In this document: in pieces, positions 33,420 through 46,700 of the stretch | How the letters are laid out: each line of letters opens with the position of its first letter | Numbering within the stretch: the first letter of the stretch is position 1 | Source: Spirometra erinaceieuropaei | Lineage: Eukaryota > Platyhelminthes > Cestoda > Diphyllobothriidea > Diphyllobothriidae | Assembly: GCA_902702965.1 (NCBI GenBank) | Contig: CACRXP010000309.1 | Location: 107,563 to 171,562 of the forward strand | Direction of reading: 5' to 3' | DNA: 64,000 bases | Program-made: the position numbers and the translations under genes | Notes under the pieces: generated by a model | Database searches by the model: none | What the model was told of the DNA's origin: nothing | The model's input: the letters and a program-made list of their open reading frames with translations, nothing else

Positions 33420-35830
33420 GTCACTTTAAGGAGGAGCCGTGACAGCTTTTCTCTCAGCCCACCAGTCCACTACTCCACATAAACACACACACAACTGGGC
33501 AGATTGCATGGACTGATTTGAGACGTCAATCGGCTGCCTTCCCAGCCACTGCGCTTGACGCGCTGGCATATTCTCAGACTTTGATAACGCATGCAGCAGA
33601 GGAGCCGCTTGGAGATGAAGCCGAGACGCACACTTCCCACATGCATTGGATGTGACAGTCGCGTACTTATAGTGGTCATATGGTTTTGTGACGCAACTGT
33701 AGGTGGGGGGTGTGTGGGGTAGCCAGCAATTGTCTGGAACAGGTTTTCGAGCATGCGCATGTGACCCAATGAGCCCATGCGCTGAATGGATGTACGGGGC
33801 ACTGAGGGCAGTTTAGCAGGGTGTGGGGAGTTTCGCTTGGTGTTCCAAGCATTGGTTTGCCGGTCTCAGTGCGATGAATTCGCAAGTGCCCGACCAGGCC
33901 GATGTGCGAGGTAAATGTACAATCGCAGTGGGGATAGGTAATGGCCGGTTCTACATCGCTGAAAGTGGGAGTGTTAATGATGATTGGACATTGGACGTCA
34001 TCCCATCGGTGAGGGAAGTGTGCGAAACAGTGGCGATGATGATGGTAGTCTCTGCGGTCGATGCAGGGGTTGGGGCAGGGCGGATGTCGTCGGTGGATGG
34101 TGGTGGCGGGGAGACGACAGTACGGTCGACGGTGACGGGGTCGGGGTCGGTGGTCGGCACGAAGTTTGCGGCAGGTGCGATAGTGGGAAATGAGGTAGGT
34201 GTTGTCGAGTTAGTGGCACAATGGGTCCGAAGGTGTCCAGCGAGTCAGATTCGCGTGCGGAATGGGCATTGGCAGCGCGGACATGCTGGAAGCGGCGGAT
34301 GTTTGACATTGAGGAGGCGAGACACTTGTGATTTGCGAGCCTACCGTTTGGCTTTGGCGACGGCGGTCCGATTTGACTCGCAGATGGCTGTTCCAGTCTT
34401 CACTTTTTTTCTCCATCCCGATCTCTTTCGAGCGAGGTCCTCCCAGATCTCTATATTGATATGAAATTGTTTACGAGAATTCTCCAATGTGCGTTTGTAA
34501 CGGCATTTCTATCCTCCTTGTTGGGGAGCACCGGTGGTGACAATGCCATAAAAGAGTTGTTTTCATAGACTTGCACCTTCCATCCTCATAAGATGACCGC
34601 TCCGACGTAGCTGCACGTGCCTCAGTTTAGCATAGATGCCCAGAATTCCGATCCGTTATGGAACTTCTGTGTCGGAGATCCGGTCTTGCTTTCTCAGCTT
34701 TAATATTCTGAGAAGGCAGTTAAGGTGGAAGTAGTTGACTTCTTGGTATGGCTGGAGTAGAAGCTCCAGGTCTTCTGTCTGTATCGAAGTGTTGTCAGGA
34801 CGACGGCATTGTATATCTTCAATTTGGTATCCATTTGGAGACCGCGACGATTCCACACAGAGTTCTGAAACCGTCTGAGAGCCTGGCTGGATTTAGCGAT
34901 CCGGTGATCCACTTCGTCGTCCATTCTGATGCAACGAGACATTGTGCCGCCTAGGCAGTTTAAATTATCCTCAGTCTTTAGTTTGGTACCGTTAACGCAG
35001 AAGCGAGGGATAGTATATTCAGCGGCGGACAGCTGCTGATGCATGATCACCATCTTGTCAGTCATTCTGAAGAGGGCAGAGACGGAGGAGAAGAGATCCA
35101 TTCGTCGTTGAATGTTTTCTCTGGTTGTGCTGTTGAGTGCCAGTCGTCAGAGAAGAGCGGATTATGGACAGTAGTTGTAAACAGGCGCTTCGATGCCTGC
35201 ATTTGCTGGCTGTTGAGAAGGTGCCCGTAGGTCTTGTAGTCGACGCGGATCCGGGGGCGCTCATCACGTTAAGCGTCCATCAGCAAGGCAGAGAGCATGA
35301 GGATGACGCTGGTTAGCGCAAATACGCAGTCCTACGTCATCCCATTGATCACTGCGAATGTCTCGGCGATTGCGCGGTTATCAGCGACGCGTGCCACCAT
35401 CCCAATATAGCGTTGACGTACCGTGTGTGTGAATCGCTCCGGACAGCCGAACTCCTGCATGACTCTCCACAGTCCTTCGCGACTCACCTCGTCGAACGCT
35501 TTCGTCGTATACAACAAGGTGGTGTGGAGACGAGTCCGCATTTCCTGACAATTCTCTTGCAGCCGGTAGACAGAAAAATTCGTATCGGTGGTTGCATGGT
35601 GTCGACGAAAGCTATATTGGCTTTCCGGCAGAAGTCCCTGCTCTGGGTAGCCGTTGAGGCAACTGAAGAAGATGCGAGAGAAAATCTTCCTTGTGATTTT
35701 GAGTAAAGAGATGCACCTATGATTGTCGCAGAGTTGCCGGTTCCCTTTACGCTTGTACAGACGATGGTTGCGTCCTCCACTAGGGGATTGACTAAGCAAA
35801 AATCGCCTTTTCCTTCTCAAATATTTTATT
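33420..35830 (-). pseudogene. RTE-like zinc-finger retrotransposon B (5'-truncated)
   Basis: On the minus strand, 35820-35332 reads LYKRKGNRQLCDNHR, EQGLLPESQYSFRRHHATTD, TTKAFDEVSREGLWRVMQ (motif A) and MVARVADNRAIAETF. The YADD-like box appears as LFSDDW near 35150. The thumb follows at 35101-34700: MVIMHQQLSAAEYTIPRFCV, MSRCIRMDDEVDHRIAKSSQ. After a Pro/Thr-rich linker, a C2H2 unit lies near 33960-33870 (PHCDCTFTSHIGLVGHLRIH, first cysteine replaced), followed by degraded units down to about 33480. The endonuclease half is absent. The long open frame on the opposite strand at 33823-34464 is a by-product of the linker repeats. Same family as element A. Confidence 0.85.
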
Positions 35831-36254
35831 TCATGCCCACGGTGTTGCCACTGTCTGTATAATTACTAAATTTTCAGCGATTTCGGATTATTTTAGTCCA
35901 ATTTATTTGAGAGAAAGTAGGTGTATGCTTTTGAAATCCTTATTGTTATACGTGGAGGACTTATATGGAAAAAAAGTGGATAAAGAGTAGCATGAAAGAA
36001 GTTCAAGGGAAATATCAAAAACTGTACAGATGAGCACAGTATTTCATGCGTTAACAGTATTTGAAGGTATATGCACTCGGTTTGTTGATTAAATACAGCA
36101 GATGTTTGAAGCACACCTACGCTACAGGAAAATAAATAAAAATTATCTTCTGCAAGTATTCTAGTGAATGCGAGCTGGGATGTTCGTCGTGGTCAAAAAA
36201 TTAATCAATTGCACAAAAAGCTATTAATTAAATATTGTTAGTAGTGATGTGATA
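35831..36254. other. AT-rich spacer
   Basis: No motif is seen; it lies between two minus-strand retrotransposons. Confidence 0.5.
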
Positions 36255-39200
36255 TCATTAAATGTTAATGTGGACTATCAAGGGGGCTCTGGCGGGGTGG
36301 CATAATCGTACGAACTCCAGCCACCGTTTAGAAGTTTCTACGGATACCGGCATAACAATATCCTCAGACAAAGCATTCCAAGCTGCAACTACCCTGTTGG
36401 AGAACTTTCGTGTGTCTACACGGGCACCAGTCAAACGTAGTTTCATTGGATTGCCTCTCAGCTTAGCCGTAGTCGTCAAATCGAAGAAGTCTACTAATAC
36501 GAAGCAGTAGCCCTGATTGCGCAGGATTCGGAAAGCTTGTATCAGGTCACCACATAGCTGCCTGTAACCCAAAGGAAAGACATCAAGATTTGCTAATCGT
36601 GTTTTTTTTAAGGTAGTGACCACCGTACAGTTACAAGTTTCGTTGCTAGCCGTTGAACTTTTCCGAGTATCCTGAGGTCTTTAGCTGTCCAGGGTCTCCA
36701 TGCTTGAATAGTAGACTCCAGATGCGGCCGAACAAAGGTTCGAAAGACCTTGGTGGAGCAGTCTTCATCAAAGGAAGAGAACGTCGTTTGACGAAGTATA
36801 GGATGGACATCGCCGACTTAGCTTCCTTTGAGCAGAGCAGAGAAGGCTTAAGCGAGTTTGCGATCCATATACCCAAGTCCATTTGGACGTCGACTACTTA
36901 CAGTGGTCAGCCGGTCAGACGGTAGATCATGTGGTTAGGAGAACTGGTTCCGCCGACTTGTAGGAAGTTATATTTTTTTGCGCTAAGCGGCAGAAGCCAG
37001 TCGTCTGACCATTGCTCGAGGAGGTCTAGGTTCGTCTGCAATCGCGCTTCGTCAACTTCATTTCGTATTATGCTGCAGCTCTTTATGTCACCAGCAAACA
37101 TTGTGACATCCCAGTTCATCTCGTTTGTACAGTCGTTGACGTATATAACGAACGGTGTAGGGCCAAGAACAGAGCAGTGGAGAAGATCACTCCTAACGGC
37201 AACTGCTGGTCACTGGCGTGGACGGTTTGAAAGCGGCCGGGCAAAAAACTCCGAATCCACATCAGAAGCTTACACCTCACTTTTATACGGCTGAGTTTGT
37301 ACAGAAGGCGATGATGAGGCATACTGTTGAAGACCTTCTTGAAGTCGACATGTACCGCAAACTCCATTTGTCCCCTACCAACAGCCCGAGTCCAGTGTTC
37401 CAGACCATAGGGCAAGTTTGTCACGCAGGGCCTGTCTTTTCGGAATCCATTCTGGAAATCGGAATATAGATAGTTTTATTCAAGGAACTGCATCAATTGT
37501 TTTTTTTTAATTATTTCCTCCACAATCTTGCAGCAAATGGAGGTGGGGCTAACAGGTCTGTAATTTTTTTGCAGATACCCGACCTCCACCCTTATATAGC
37601 AGCATATTTGACGCTGATTTACAGTTAGGTGTCAGATATCCGGCCTTCAAGGAAGTATGGAAAAGCATAGAGAGTGATTTAGCCAACTCAGCGGCGAGTT
37701 CCTACAAAATCTTTGCCGGAATCTCATCGGGACCTGGTGGTGTTGATTCCTTTAGCTTTATCAGCTCCATCAGAGCTATACCCTCAGTGAAGTAAATGGT
37801 CTCAACAACCGTGACCCCAACCGAGCCACATGGAAGACGGTTGAATGCAACTTCATCACTAAAAACGGACCGAAAAAAGTTTGAAAGATGGTCACTTTTC
37901 GCTCTATCTTCAGTGAAGTTTTCGTCTTCGGCAGTCCTTGTCAGTGGTATTGGCTCCTTGTTACGCGTGCTGTCTCAGCTAACCGTACAATAATTTGGGG
38001 TTTTTCGCGGCACGGTTAAGCAGATCCTGTTCGATTTCCCTTTTCGTCCTGGGGACAGAGCCCTTAGATAAATTTATTTGAACTTTGTGCGCACTCATGG
38101 ATGTTGGACTCCTGTCAGTAAGCGATTTTTCCACAGTCTGTGCGTTTTATTCACCTCATTCTTCAGGGCTTGCTTAAGACATCGAGGTCTGTTAGTTAAC
38201 CTGTTTTGATGGCGGACAGTGTTTTGCGATAAGCCTCTGCAGTACTTATCGGAAGCGTTGCCAGTGATTCAGTAAGTTTCCAACAAATACGGATCCCCAC
38301 TCGATGCGCGTAATTTCAATCCTCATTTTGTCGAAATCCCTGCGCCAAATGCTTCTTCTGTCTGTCATGGGTCTCTCGAGCATGGAAAAGAGCGAGTAAT
38401 CCCTTTGTAGAACGACGACGTCACTTTTACCTAGGGGGTGGGGGGATAGCCATGACACCTCATCAATGCTGTCCTGTGGTTTCTTAAGGAAAAGACGGAG
38501 GCTGATGGCCTTTTCGTACTCTAGTTGGAGACGTGACGTGTTAAGTGCGAAATAACTTCAGTATCACGCTCATAAAACTCCCAGTGAAGGTCTGTTCTGA
38601 GCTATTTGCGTGGGCCGAACTCCAGTCAATGTGAGGCGCGTTCAAGTCACCCATGATCAGAGTATCCCTCCTCATAGCAAACTTTTCGATCTCCTCAAGC
38701 AGGAGAGCTTAGGCGATGCTGTCCTGTCTCGGTGGTCGATAGACTGTCAGGACCTCGAGGCTCGGTGATCCCGGCACTTTACTAGGCAGTCAGATTGCCT
38801 CGGAAGTACACGAAAATTTATCGCCTTAGTCTGATATATTAAATCCCATGTCTCACGTACGTGAGCACACCTCCTCCCTAGCACTCTTCCCTGTTCCTTC
38901 TCAACACCTGGTAACCAGGCCAGATTAACTAACAGTTGTCCATGTGTTGGATTAACCAGCTTTCTGTTACAGGGATTACGTCAGCGGACAGATGACGGAG
39001 GTGGATATTCAGCTCGTCGAACTTTCATAGCAAACTGTGCACGTTGGTGTACAAGAATTGTAATTTCCGTTTGAGGGCAGACGTGGTTGTATTTTGGTTA
39101 GCTCCTTCACTTAGTATGTCGGATTTTCCGCTCGTTTTCCACGGCTGAGGGTTTTGATCACTTCATTTGCCTCAGTGGGTTTTGAAATATATTTAAGGTG

Positions 39201-39790
39201 ACCTTGCAATAGTGATAGATCTCCGAAGCCCACTCCTTGGGAGCATTTGCATTTCATTCAGGGAGCCCTTGTATTATAGGACATCTTTGTCTAACAACTT
39301 TTTTCTGCGGATGTGCTGTTCCCTAAATGGCGTAGATCTCTGACGCTCTAAGCTAGGCCTATCAAGCTCCGACTTTTATTGAGAATAATCAAAGTTGTTC
39401 GGACACTCGACATTTAGCATGATGGACGGACGTTCGTCAATGTCTCCGGTTCGGCTTCTTCGGTGGCATCTTTAGGAGGTAGTTATCCGTTTTCCTTGAT
39501 CTCTTTACGGTCTGATTTCTTTTTGTCTTCAGTCATTGGGTCTCTTTTCTGGCCGTTATCATGTCACTTTTTCGCCATTCGTTCTGGTGTCGCTGTAGTA
39601 GGTGCTGGCCTGCCTATTTTGCTGGGTGTTTTATACTACTTCCGGTTACCCGTCCAATAGGCAAACTGGTATCATAAGTTTGATCTAAACTGCATTGTAA
39701 TTGGGCTTTAATCTTCGTGATTTCTTCCTCAAGATATTTGACTTTGACGGCCAGAATCTGACAATCACTACAGCTTTAACCTGCATTTTG
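36255..39790 (-). pseudogene. CR1-like LINE, nearly full length but broken
   Basis: On the minus strand, 39790-39700 gives a coiled-coil-like ORF1 piece (VKYLEEEITKIKAQLQ). 38660-38610 gives the endonuclease motif MGDLNAPHIDWSS. 37780-37600 gives the RT start (PPGPDEIPAKIL, LFHTSLKAGYLTPN). 37424-37116 gives AVHVDFKKVFNSMPHHRLL (motif A) and RSFLPGRFQTV. 37119-36907 gives the motif C region as MFAGDIK (catalytic AD replaced) and LEQWSDDWLLPLSAKK. 36882-36646 gives KDLGIW-type thumb text, and 36623-36258 gives the C-terminal PLGYRQLCGDLIQAFRIL, ending in FSNRVVAAWNALSEDIV. Each piece is in a different frame or ends at a stop, so the copy is dead. The layout is that of CR1/jockey-type LINEs. 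Confidence 0.87.
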
Positions 39791-39833
39791 TACGTCTATA
39801 CAGTCAAGGAGACTGTGTGATATCGTCCGCTGC

Positions 39834-39990
39834 CGAGCTGCGGTGGCCGGGGATTAGAGCAGTTGACTAATGAACGGGTGGTTGTTGGATCAACCCCAAG
39901 CTCCGACTCCTTATATTGCACGTCAGGGCGTACTCCAATCACGCCGTGAAGCTATGGAAAAGGTGCAAACCGCGGGAATAGGAAGAAAAA
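39834..39990 (+). mobile_element. tRNA-derived SINE candidate
   Basis: The head has a box A-like TGGCCGGGGATTAGAGCAG, an anticodon-arm-like TTGACTAATGAA, and a box B-like GGATCAACCCC, spaced as in a tRNA gene (39844-39900). It is too diverged at the acceptor arm to call a functional tRNA. It is followed by non-tRNA sequence, as in SINEs. The right border is arbitrary. Confidence 0.45.
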
Positions 39991-40665
39991 AACTTCTCCT
40001 AGGACCAAATAGGGGACCGTGCGTATGGTTGGCTTTGTTTGAGCATTTCGAGAATGCAAGGCCTAGTGACCATTCTAGCAAAGACTTTCTTGGTCTTGGT
40101 CAAGTGTCCAAATCTAAGTTGCGCAGCCAACGGTGCAGGAATTATGAAGTCAGCCTCTAGTACGTCCTCCTCCAAAGATACGGCGGACAGTTCGACACAA
40201 TGTGTAGGATCGTTAGGCTGTGTTGGCTAGGTTCGGATTGCCAAAAAAGGCCAGGTAAACAGAAAATTGTCCTAGCTCTACAATGAGGGCAACGATGACT
40301 GCTAGGCGGAGGGTAGCAGGCAACAATGCTTTTGCAATCCAATTTCTGATGGAGGACCAACTGTTTCCAGTGAGAGACTCGATAAAAAAATGTCCTTGTT
40401 ACTGCTTGAAATTCAAACCGCGGGCCAGGTCAGGCGGTCTAGACCTTGAAAACGCACCCAGACGTTGTCGCTCATTGTTCTAACCGCCACCACAACTCTG
40501 TCCCTAACAGGTTAATTTGCTCCTTTTAACCTTTCCATTGCTTAGATTAGGTTTGCTACACGTGCATTTTCTAATACGAAATGCCTACAATATGCGGACA
40601 TTAGTGAATTAGGCCTCCAGCATATCTCATGCGTTTTACGACTTTTTTCTCTCTGAATTGGTTAG

Positions 40666-40772
40666 CGGCAGCTCCGAGCGCACGTCTGGTCGGTCACGTA
40701 TTCGGATGGATCCTGAACTGGCCAGCTCGCCGGATGAGTTGCACGATAAACTTCAGCGGTTTTACCGGATTG
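40666..40772 (+). CDS. PHKB exon (N-terminal)
   Basis: Encodes [14 protein letters not shown], then [15 protein letters not shown], like the beta-subunit N-terminus just before the first glucoamylase-like helix. The acceptor follows a long polypyrimidine run (CTTTTTTCTCTCTGAATTGGTTAG) and the donor is ATTG|GTTAGC. It ends after the first base of a Val codon completed at 43375. The first base closes a codon from an unseen upstream exon, unless translation starts at the internal ATG (40706-40708). Confidence 0.82.
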
Positions 40773-43700
40773 GTTAGCCGTTTATTCGTCATTTATGATT
40801 CTTATAAGTGCCATATTATCTCTTACAGTTTTTGTGCCCTAGGGCACAAATAGCTATTGCGATCGCTTTTGGTTCGCGTCTTTAAAAGGACCGCCTCAAA
40901 TTGTAACCAAAAATTACTCATGGTAGCCGCAATACATAATCCTTTACGAACTTACCTTTGTTGCTACTCCTGCAATTAAGTCGTGACATAACTAGTTATG
41001 CAGCAAAAATATTGGAAAACTGTTTCCCTTCTGAATTACTGCGTTTCATCACACTATATTTGCGGAATTAACTGTTTGAAATAGTTACTAACGTGTGGTT
41101 CATCCACTTGATCACCGTTAAACATGATAATGATCACGTTCTCGTATGTCAGATATGTCCAGTACAAGACCTAGAAGAAAGAGAAGGGCAGATGAGCAGA
41201 TGCGCCTGCAGACGCCATCTTTCCCTATTTTGTCGACGTGTTGCTGGGTCCCCAATCCGGCAGGCCTAGGTAACTCTGTCGACTGACCTTTGTTTTCGCT
41301 TTTTGATGCTCGGAAGAGAAGTCTGAAGCAAGAACTAGGTCGAGCCCATTCCGTGGTACTTTGGATCTTGAAATCAGTCAAGCTCGTTTCTTGCATCTGC
41401 GGATTCCTACCAAACATTTTGCCTAGTCGTACGCTTATGTGCAATGTGCCGCAGTCTACGCAAGTGCAAATTTTGAAGGTTCTCCCAGAGAATTTGTGTA
41501 CTCGTCTACCTACTGTTCGGTTTCGTCGTTACGGTGTTTTACCCATCTCAACTTCACCCCGTGTCTACTGCTAACCCGGAAAAGAGTGATAAATATTTTT
41601 GGCTGATATTTTTTGCTCTTGCTTTTCATACTGTGTTCGTCATCACGCTGACAATGAGCTTTAAGTTATAGTTCAATAGGCACTGAAAGAAGTTTCAGCC
41701 ACTACACCAGCCTTAAAAATTCCTGTTTACCTTTCATTTTCGTCAGGAACTGTAACTCAGACAGCTACAGGGGTCATGTAGATGTGACGTGGTTGTATCT
41801 AGACGCCCACAACCATGTCTTGGCATGCGGTATTTGTCAAAAGCGGTCAATCTGCTGAGCTTTTGTGTTGCAAGGTTCCTTCGGGATTTACGATACGGAT
41901 AGTTCCCTAATTACTGCGGAAACTGTTTTTTTTCAAGGCCGCCCTAGCATTGCTCTGATTCTGAAATTTAATCACGGTACACTGTTAGCAATACGATATA
42001 TGGAGACCTATGATAGTGCCCCAGATGTATGTACGACTGGTGGAACACTGAAAGCTCTTGTTTGTTTTTCTAAACCTTTTAATTCGTGTGAGAGTCAATC
42101 GTCAGAGATAATAGTAGCAACAGAGCAAACGACAGTTATAGTGGGTATTAGCCAACCAATGCTCTCTGATGCATGCTTACAGGTGACCGCTCACGGCTCT
42201 GTACTCTAGCGTCAAATCAATGCGTCGATTGACTGAGTTATCGTCCATGGCCCAGGCTCCGATAGATTCCCGATTTGGCTTGCATCCGGTGTTGGGGATT
42301 ATCTTGACGGCTACGAAGTTGAAATCGTGACCGATTTGGTGGGTGTGGGCAGCCACGTGCGATAAGTCGTCGCTACATCCCACAATTAGCATATGCTCGT
42401 GTATGCGTGATCGAAGCATGCGTTCAGTCTGACTTGTGTAGTTAAAAAGGCATTTAGACACGGGATGCGATACGCAACCCCATACTACCCCCTGCAATTT
42501 AATCGGTCATTCATTTTCATGACCCTGCTTTCAGTCGGTGTGCAGTTCCAACACACTGTCCCACCGTAATGCGCTCGATAGCCTCTGAGACGGTAGGGCA
42601 TAGCATATCTTCGTTAGTGTTTCTGTCTGGGTCCCCCGGATGCGAATGCGTAGATATTGACTTGTAAACGCCTTCAGATAACCATTCGGTATTAATTGTT
42701 CACGGAAAAATCTCACCTCGTGTGTTTTTTCTCCCGGTTTGCTGAAATAAGGCCGGATCCGTTTGAAAAGTATTCTCACAAAGTTTCGTTTGTGAGCCAC
42801 GGTTTTTTGCCGGGAAAACTGAGAAATTGCATGGCGTTTGTTCCTTTCCTGTGAACAGTCATCTCAATTTCACCGTTAGACGACTGTTCGGACAATAAAT
42901 TTTATAAGTAGTCGGCATTTAATAGCTCCTTCCTATCTGGCAGTAGTCGCCGCTCTTCCACGACCGCTTATTTCCGGAAGTAAAAATCTGTTTCTTTCTC
43001 GGCTAAACTTCACCGTTGACCACTTTACCACTCTCCACCTTGTAGATGCACTGAGCTATTAGTGGTTAGGCCAGATAGGTTTCATTTTCGATGCAGAGTT
43101 GATGTCCCCCGAGCAATTGCATCAATTCGGTTGTGTCACACTGGAATCCGACTTCCGATACTGCTTCAGCCTTGAACTCACGTGGCACTCAGCCGTGTTA
43201 GTGAATGTAGGTATTTCATCTTATTTAACCTCTGAGGTGTTTGCGTGTCAAAAATTTATCTATTAATTTCTCGTCGTTTTGATTTACTACTTCGACTAAA
43301 AGACTCCTTACGTATTTTATAACTGTTTTTTGTAGAGTTGAATAAAGCTTATCCTTGTCTTTTATTCCCACCAGTGAAAGACCAACTCATTAACTATCAG
43401 CATCCGTTTAGTGGCTTGTTCCCTTGCAAACCCGGCCCACCTCAGAGCTGTGCATGCCATGTTCGTGATTCGGTGTACTGCGCAACCGCAGTTTGGGCCC
43501 TCCATCGTTGCTTTCAGTGAGTGCTTTCAGTGCTTCTTCTTTTTATGAGCCTGGTAACGGAGACTAGTTGTGCCCAAATTACAGCATGATAAAGGTAGCT
43601 GCCGCATGTAGGTATGAGTGTGTTGGGTACGATCCCTTACAGACTAACTTAGGTACGAGCTAGTGTAGAGGTAACGGCCAAATTTAAACACCAGGAGCGC

Positions 43701-46700
43701 AATATTGGTTCACCAAGTACTCCAGTTCGTTTTTTCCATCTTTAGGCGTTTGGGCGATGAATCCGGTCAGAGTTTCGAACTGCGTCAATCAGCGATCAAA
43801 TGTATGCGGGCAATCCTTCTGGCCTGGATGCAGCAAACCGTTCGTGTAGGTTGCTTGTGTATTTTAAGCTTTTTACATCCACCAGCGTTTTGAGTTTTTA
43901 CCGTTTGTTAACGTACCCCTAGCCATGCCTAAATGAGTAATTTTGGTCTTGCAGTTAGAACAGTTTAAAACTGCGCAGAACTTGGAGACATGTCTGTCTA
44001 CTCGTCTCGACTACGCGACTGGCCAGCCCATCGAGGGAACGGATTATAATCACCTGCAGATAGACTGTGTCGGCCTGTATGTCCTCCAGCTTGCACAAAT
44101 GATTTTGTCAGGCCTCCAGGTAAGTTTTACTGATAATTGCTCTCTACTGTTGGTTAAAATAATCATCTAACAATCATTGCCTTTACCTGCAAGATTATTC
44201 ACACGAAGACGGAGGCGGCTTTTGTACAGAACTTGATATTCTATTTGGAGCGTGCCTATCGTATACCAGATTATGGAATGTGGGAGCGCGGCTCGAAACA
44301 GAATAGGAACATCACAGAGCTGCATGCCAGGTATTTAGTTGAGGCTTTCCTCTTACACTCTCCCTTCTTAAGAAATTCTTTATTTTAAATTCCTGCATCG
44401 TGCATGAGAACGATATTCGCAATTGGGATAACTCAGTGTTCGTTTCCTCCTCTCTTTTCTAAGCTCGATTGGTATGGCAAAAGCTGCCATGGAGTCCCTG
44501 TCAGGTTTCAATGTGTTCGGCGTCGAGGGGGACCATTCGACGGTTATCTTTACAGAGGGCGATGCTCACAGTCGAAACAGCATGATTCTCGACACTCTTC
44601 TTCCCCGAGAATCAGCTTCAAAGGTCTATCACTTTTTTTCTTACTTGGAATTGCCCTTCTTGATGCATGTGTGTCTCCTGAGCAGCTTCTACCAGAATCA
44701 GTTCTGCTTTCTTGTGGGAAACATGGCACTGTTTTGATTTCTTCAGTTTTATGCGTACAGCTTCCATTTGAGCCAGTTTTGAAGTTTTGCGAGGACGCCT
44801 TATTAATTCGGCCTACGTTTCGACTCTCCCAAGTACCTATAGGACTGGATCTAGGTCACATACTAAGTTATCTTATTGTAGTCACTTTACTGTTACGCAA
44901 AACAGCTTGACTGCGTCAATTTAGTTAGTGGGACATAACATCAATTGATTTTATCGTTATGGTGTTTCGTCATTCTAAAACACCAGTGTTGTTCCTCTTT
45001 CCCCGGAGAACTTCACTGCGCTTGCTTGTTGAATACCCAACCCCAACTTTCACAGTCTATGAGAGAACGCGTTCATTAATCACTTATGGAAGTCAAAGTC
45101 TCTTACACATGACTTCGGAGCTGGAACGGATCTCTTTTGTCAGTGAAACGATAGGGTTGCGTCTTATTCTTCGACATCGGCTCTAGAAAAGTTAACCGGT
45201 AAATCAGGTAATCCAAACAGAGGTCGATCATCAAATTGTCATTAGTCGTGTATTAATTTAGCACCAAGACTGAGTCAAGGGCTCGTAAGAGTGCGAGGAC
45301 AGACGTATCGGCGGGTGAGTTAATGTTCGGGCTAGCGCTGTGCAGTAAAACGACCCGTCTGGCTCGACTTATTTTAGATCAACGATACTGTTGGTCTGTC
45401 AGAACAAGCTACAAAATTATTTAAGGGCAGTGTTCATAAAAAAGCAACTCAAGATTTTGACGACAAAGTTTTACAGGTGCGACATAGACTATGTTGTGTT
45501 GTTGCTACGTGTACTTCCATGCTTGTATTCTCCCAGATGACCGCGAGCACCATGTTGCCCACAACAATTTGCGGCGAAAATAGTAGATCCGCACCCAACA
45601 GTTATTTGTTATGGGGTTTTGTTGGTGAAAAAACCTCTTGAATCTGAAAAGCACACAAGAGTACCCAAAAACCGTTGCCAGCGACTTCCGTACCGGCAGA
45701 AATCCGCTGGAGACGCTTCAGCGATGTGGAAGATTGTCGCAAATAGACGCATGGTTAATCCAAGAAGACTACTGATAGTTATGTAGGTGAAACATTCTAA
45801 TTTGTCACTTCTGGGGACAGAAGGCACGGCGGCATATATTCAATCCTGCCAAAAACGTTGGCTCGACAGTCACGAGGGAGCAGATCCAGGACTGTCTGTT
45901 ACACCGGTGATTTCGTATGAATTAATTTATTAGTGGCGGACCCACCCACTATTCGCACACCAACCGTCCGGCCAGTTGAAATTGAGCCAAGCGCAGTAGC
46001 TGACAATACCACCACGTGTCATGATCAGCTGTGGCCCACCTATTGACTTGGCTGAACAACCATTAAGTTATTTGTGAAGACTGACCTTAGGATTCTCCAT
46101 GCCATCAGCACTGAGATTGCCGTAGACGGTCAGCCGAGTAACGAAGCTCCCTTTGGAATAACAATAGAGCACCCCAAGCTAGCTAGTCATCAGAGGCCAT
46201 GCACGGAGGATCATTCAGCATTTCGGCCACATTGAGTCGGTTGTGTAGTGCTTTATAACGCGAGTGGCTTTCTTCTGATCGTCTTTTCATTTGCTGTTCC
46301 GCAATTTTCGTCTTTAACGCTTGATTTATTAATACCTTTGTGACGGACGTTTCTCTGTCTACCGATTGTCTATGGAAAGTTATTGCTATGGCGGTCGCAT
46401 TGTGATCCTACGCCTATCCTCCCGCCTCTTCTACTTGCACTTATTTAAATTCTTGTTTCAAAAGCAATATTTCAGGTTCTCACAGTATAAGAGGCATTAT
46501 TTATCAGAAATATATACACTCGTCAAACCTGCTCAGACCAAAAGAGCACAACTTATGAACATTGAGTCGCCCCCTCTAGGCGACCGCCTGTGGTCATTCG
46601 AGCTTGGATTTCGGAGATGAGACCCAATCTCTTCGGTCCTATAGTGAGCATCGGTCTCCCTACCTCGCGAATCAAGAACTTGTTGCAGTTAGATGGTGAT

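Noticed and set aside
33823..34464. 213-codon plus-strand open frame
   Set aside because: It is antisense to the zinc-finger and linker region of retrotransposon B; the glycine/valine/serine run reflects the reverse of Pro/Thr-rich codons.
44404..44910. 168-codon plus-strand open frame
   Set aside because: It overlaps the PHKB exon 44464-44623 in a wrong phase and has no conserved text.
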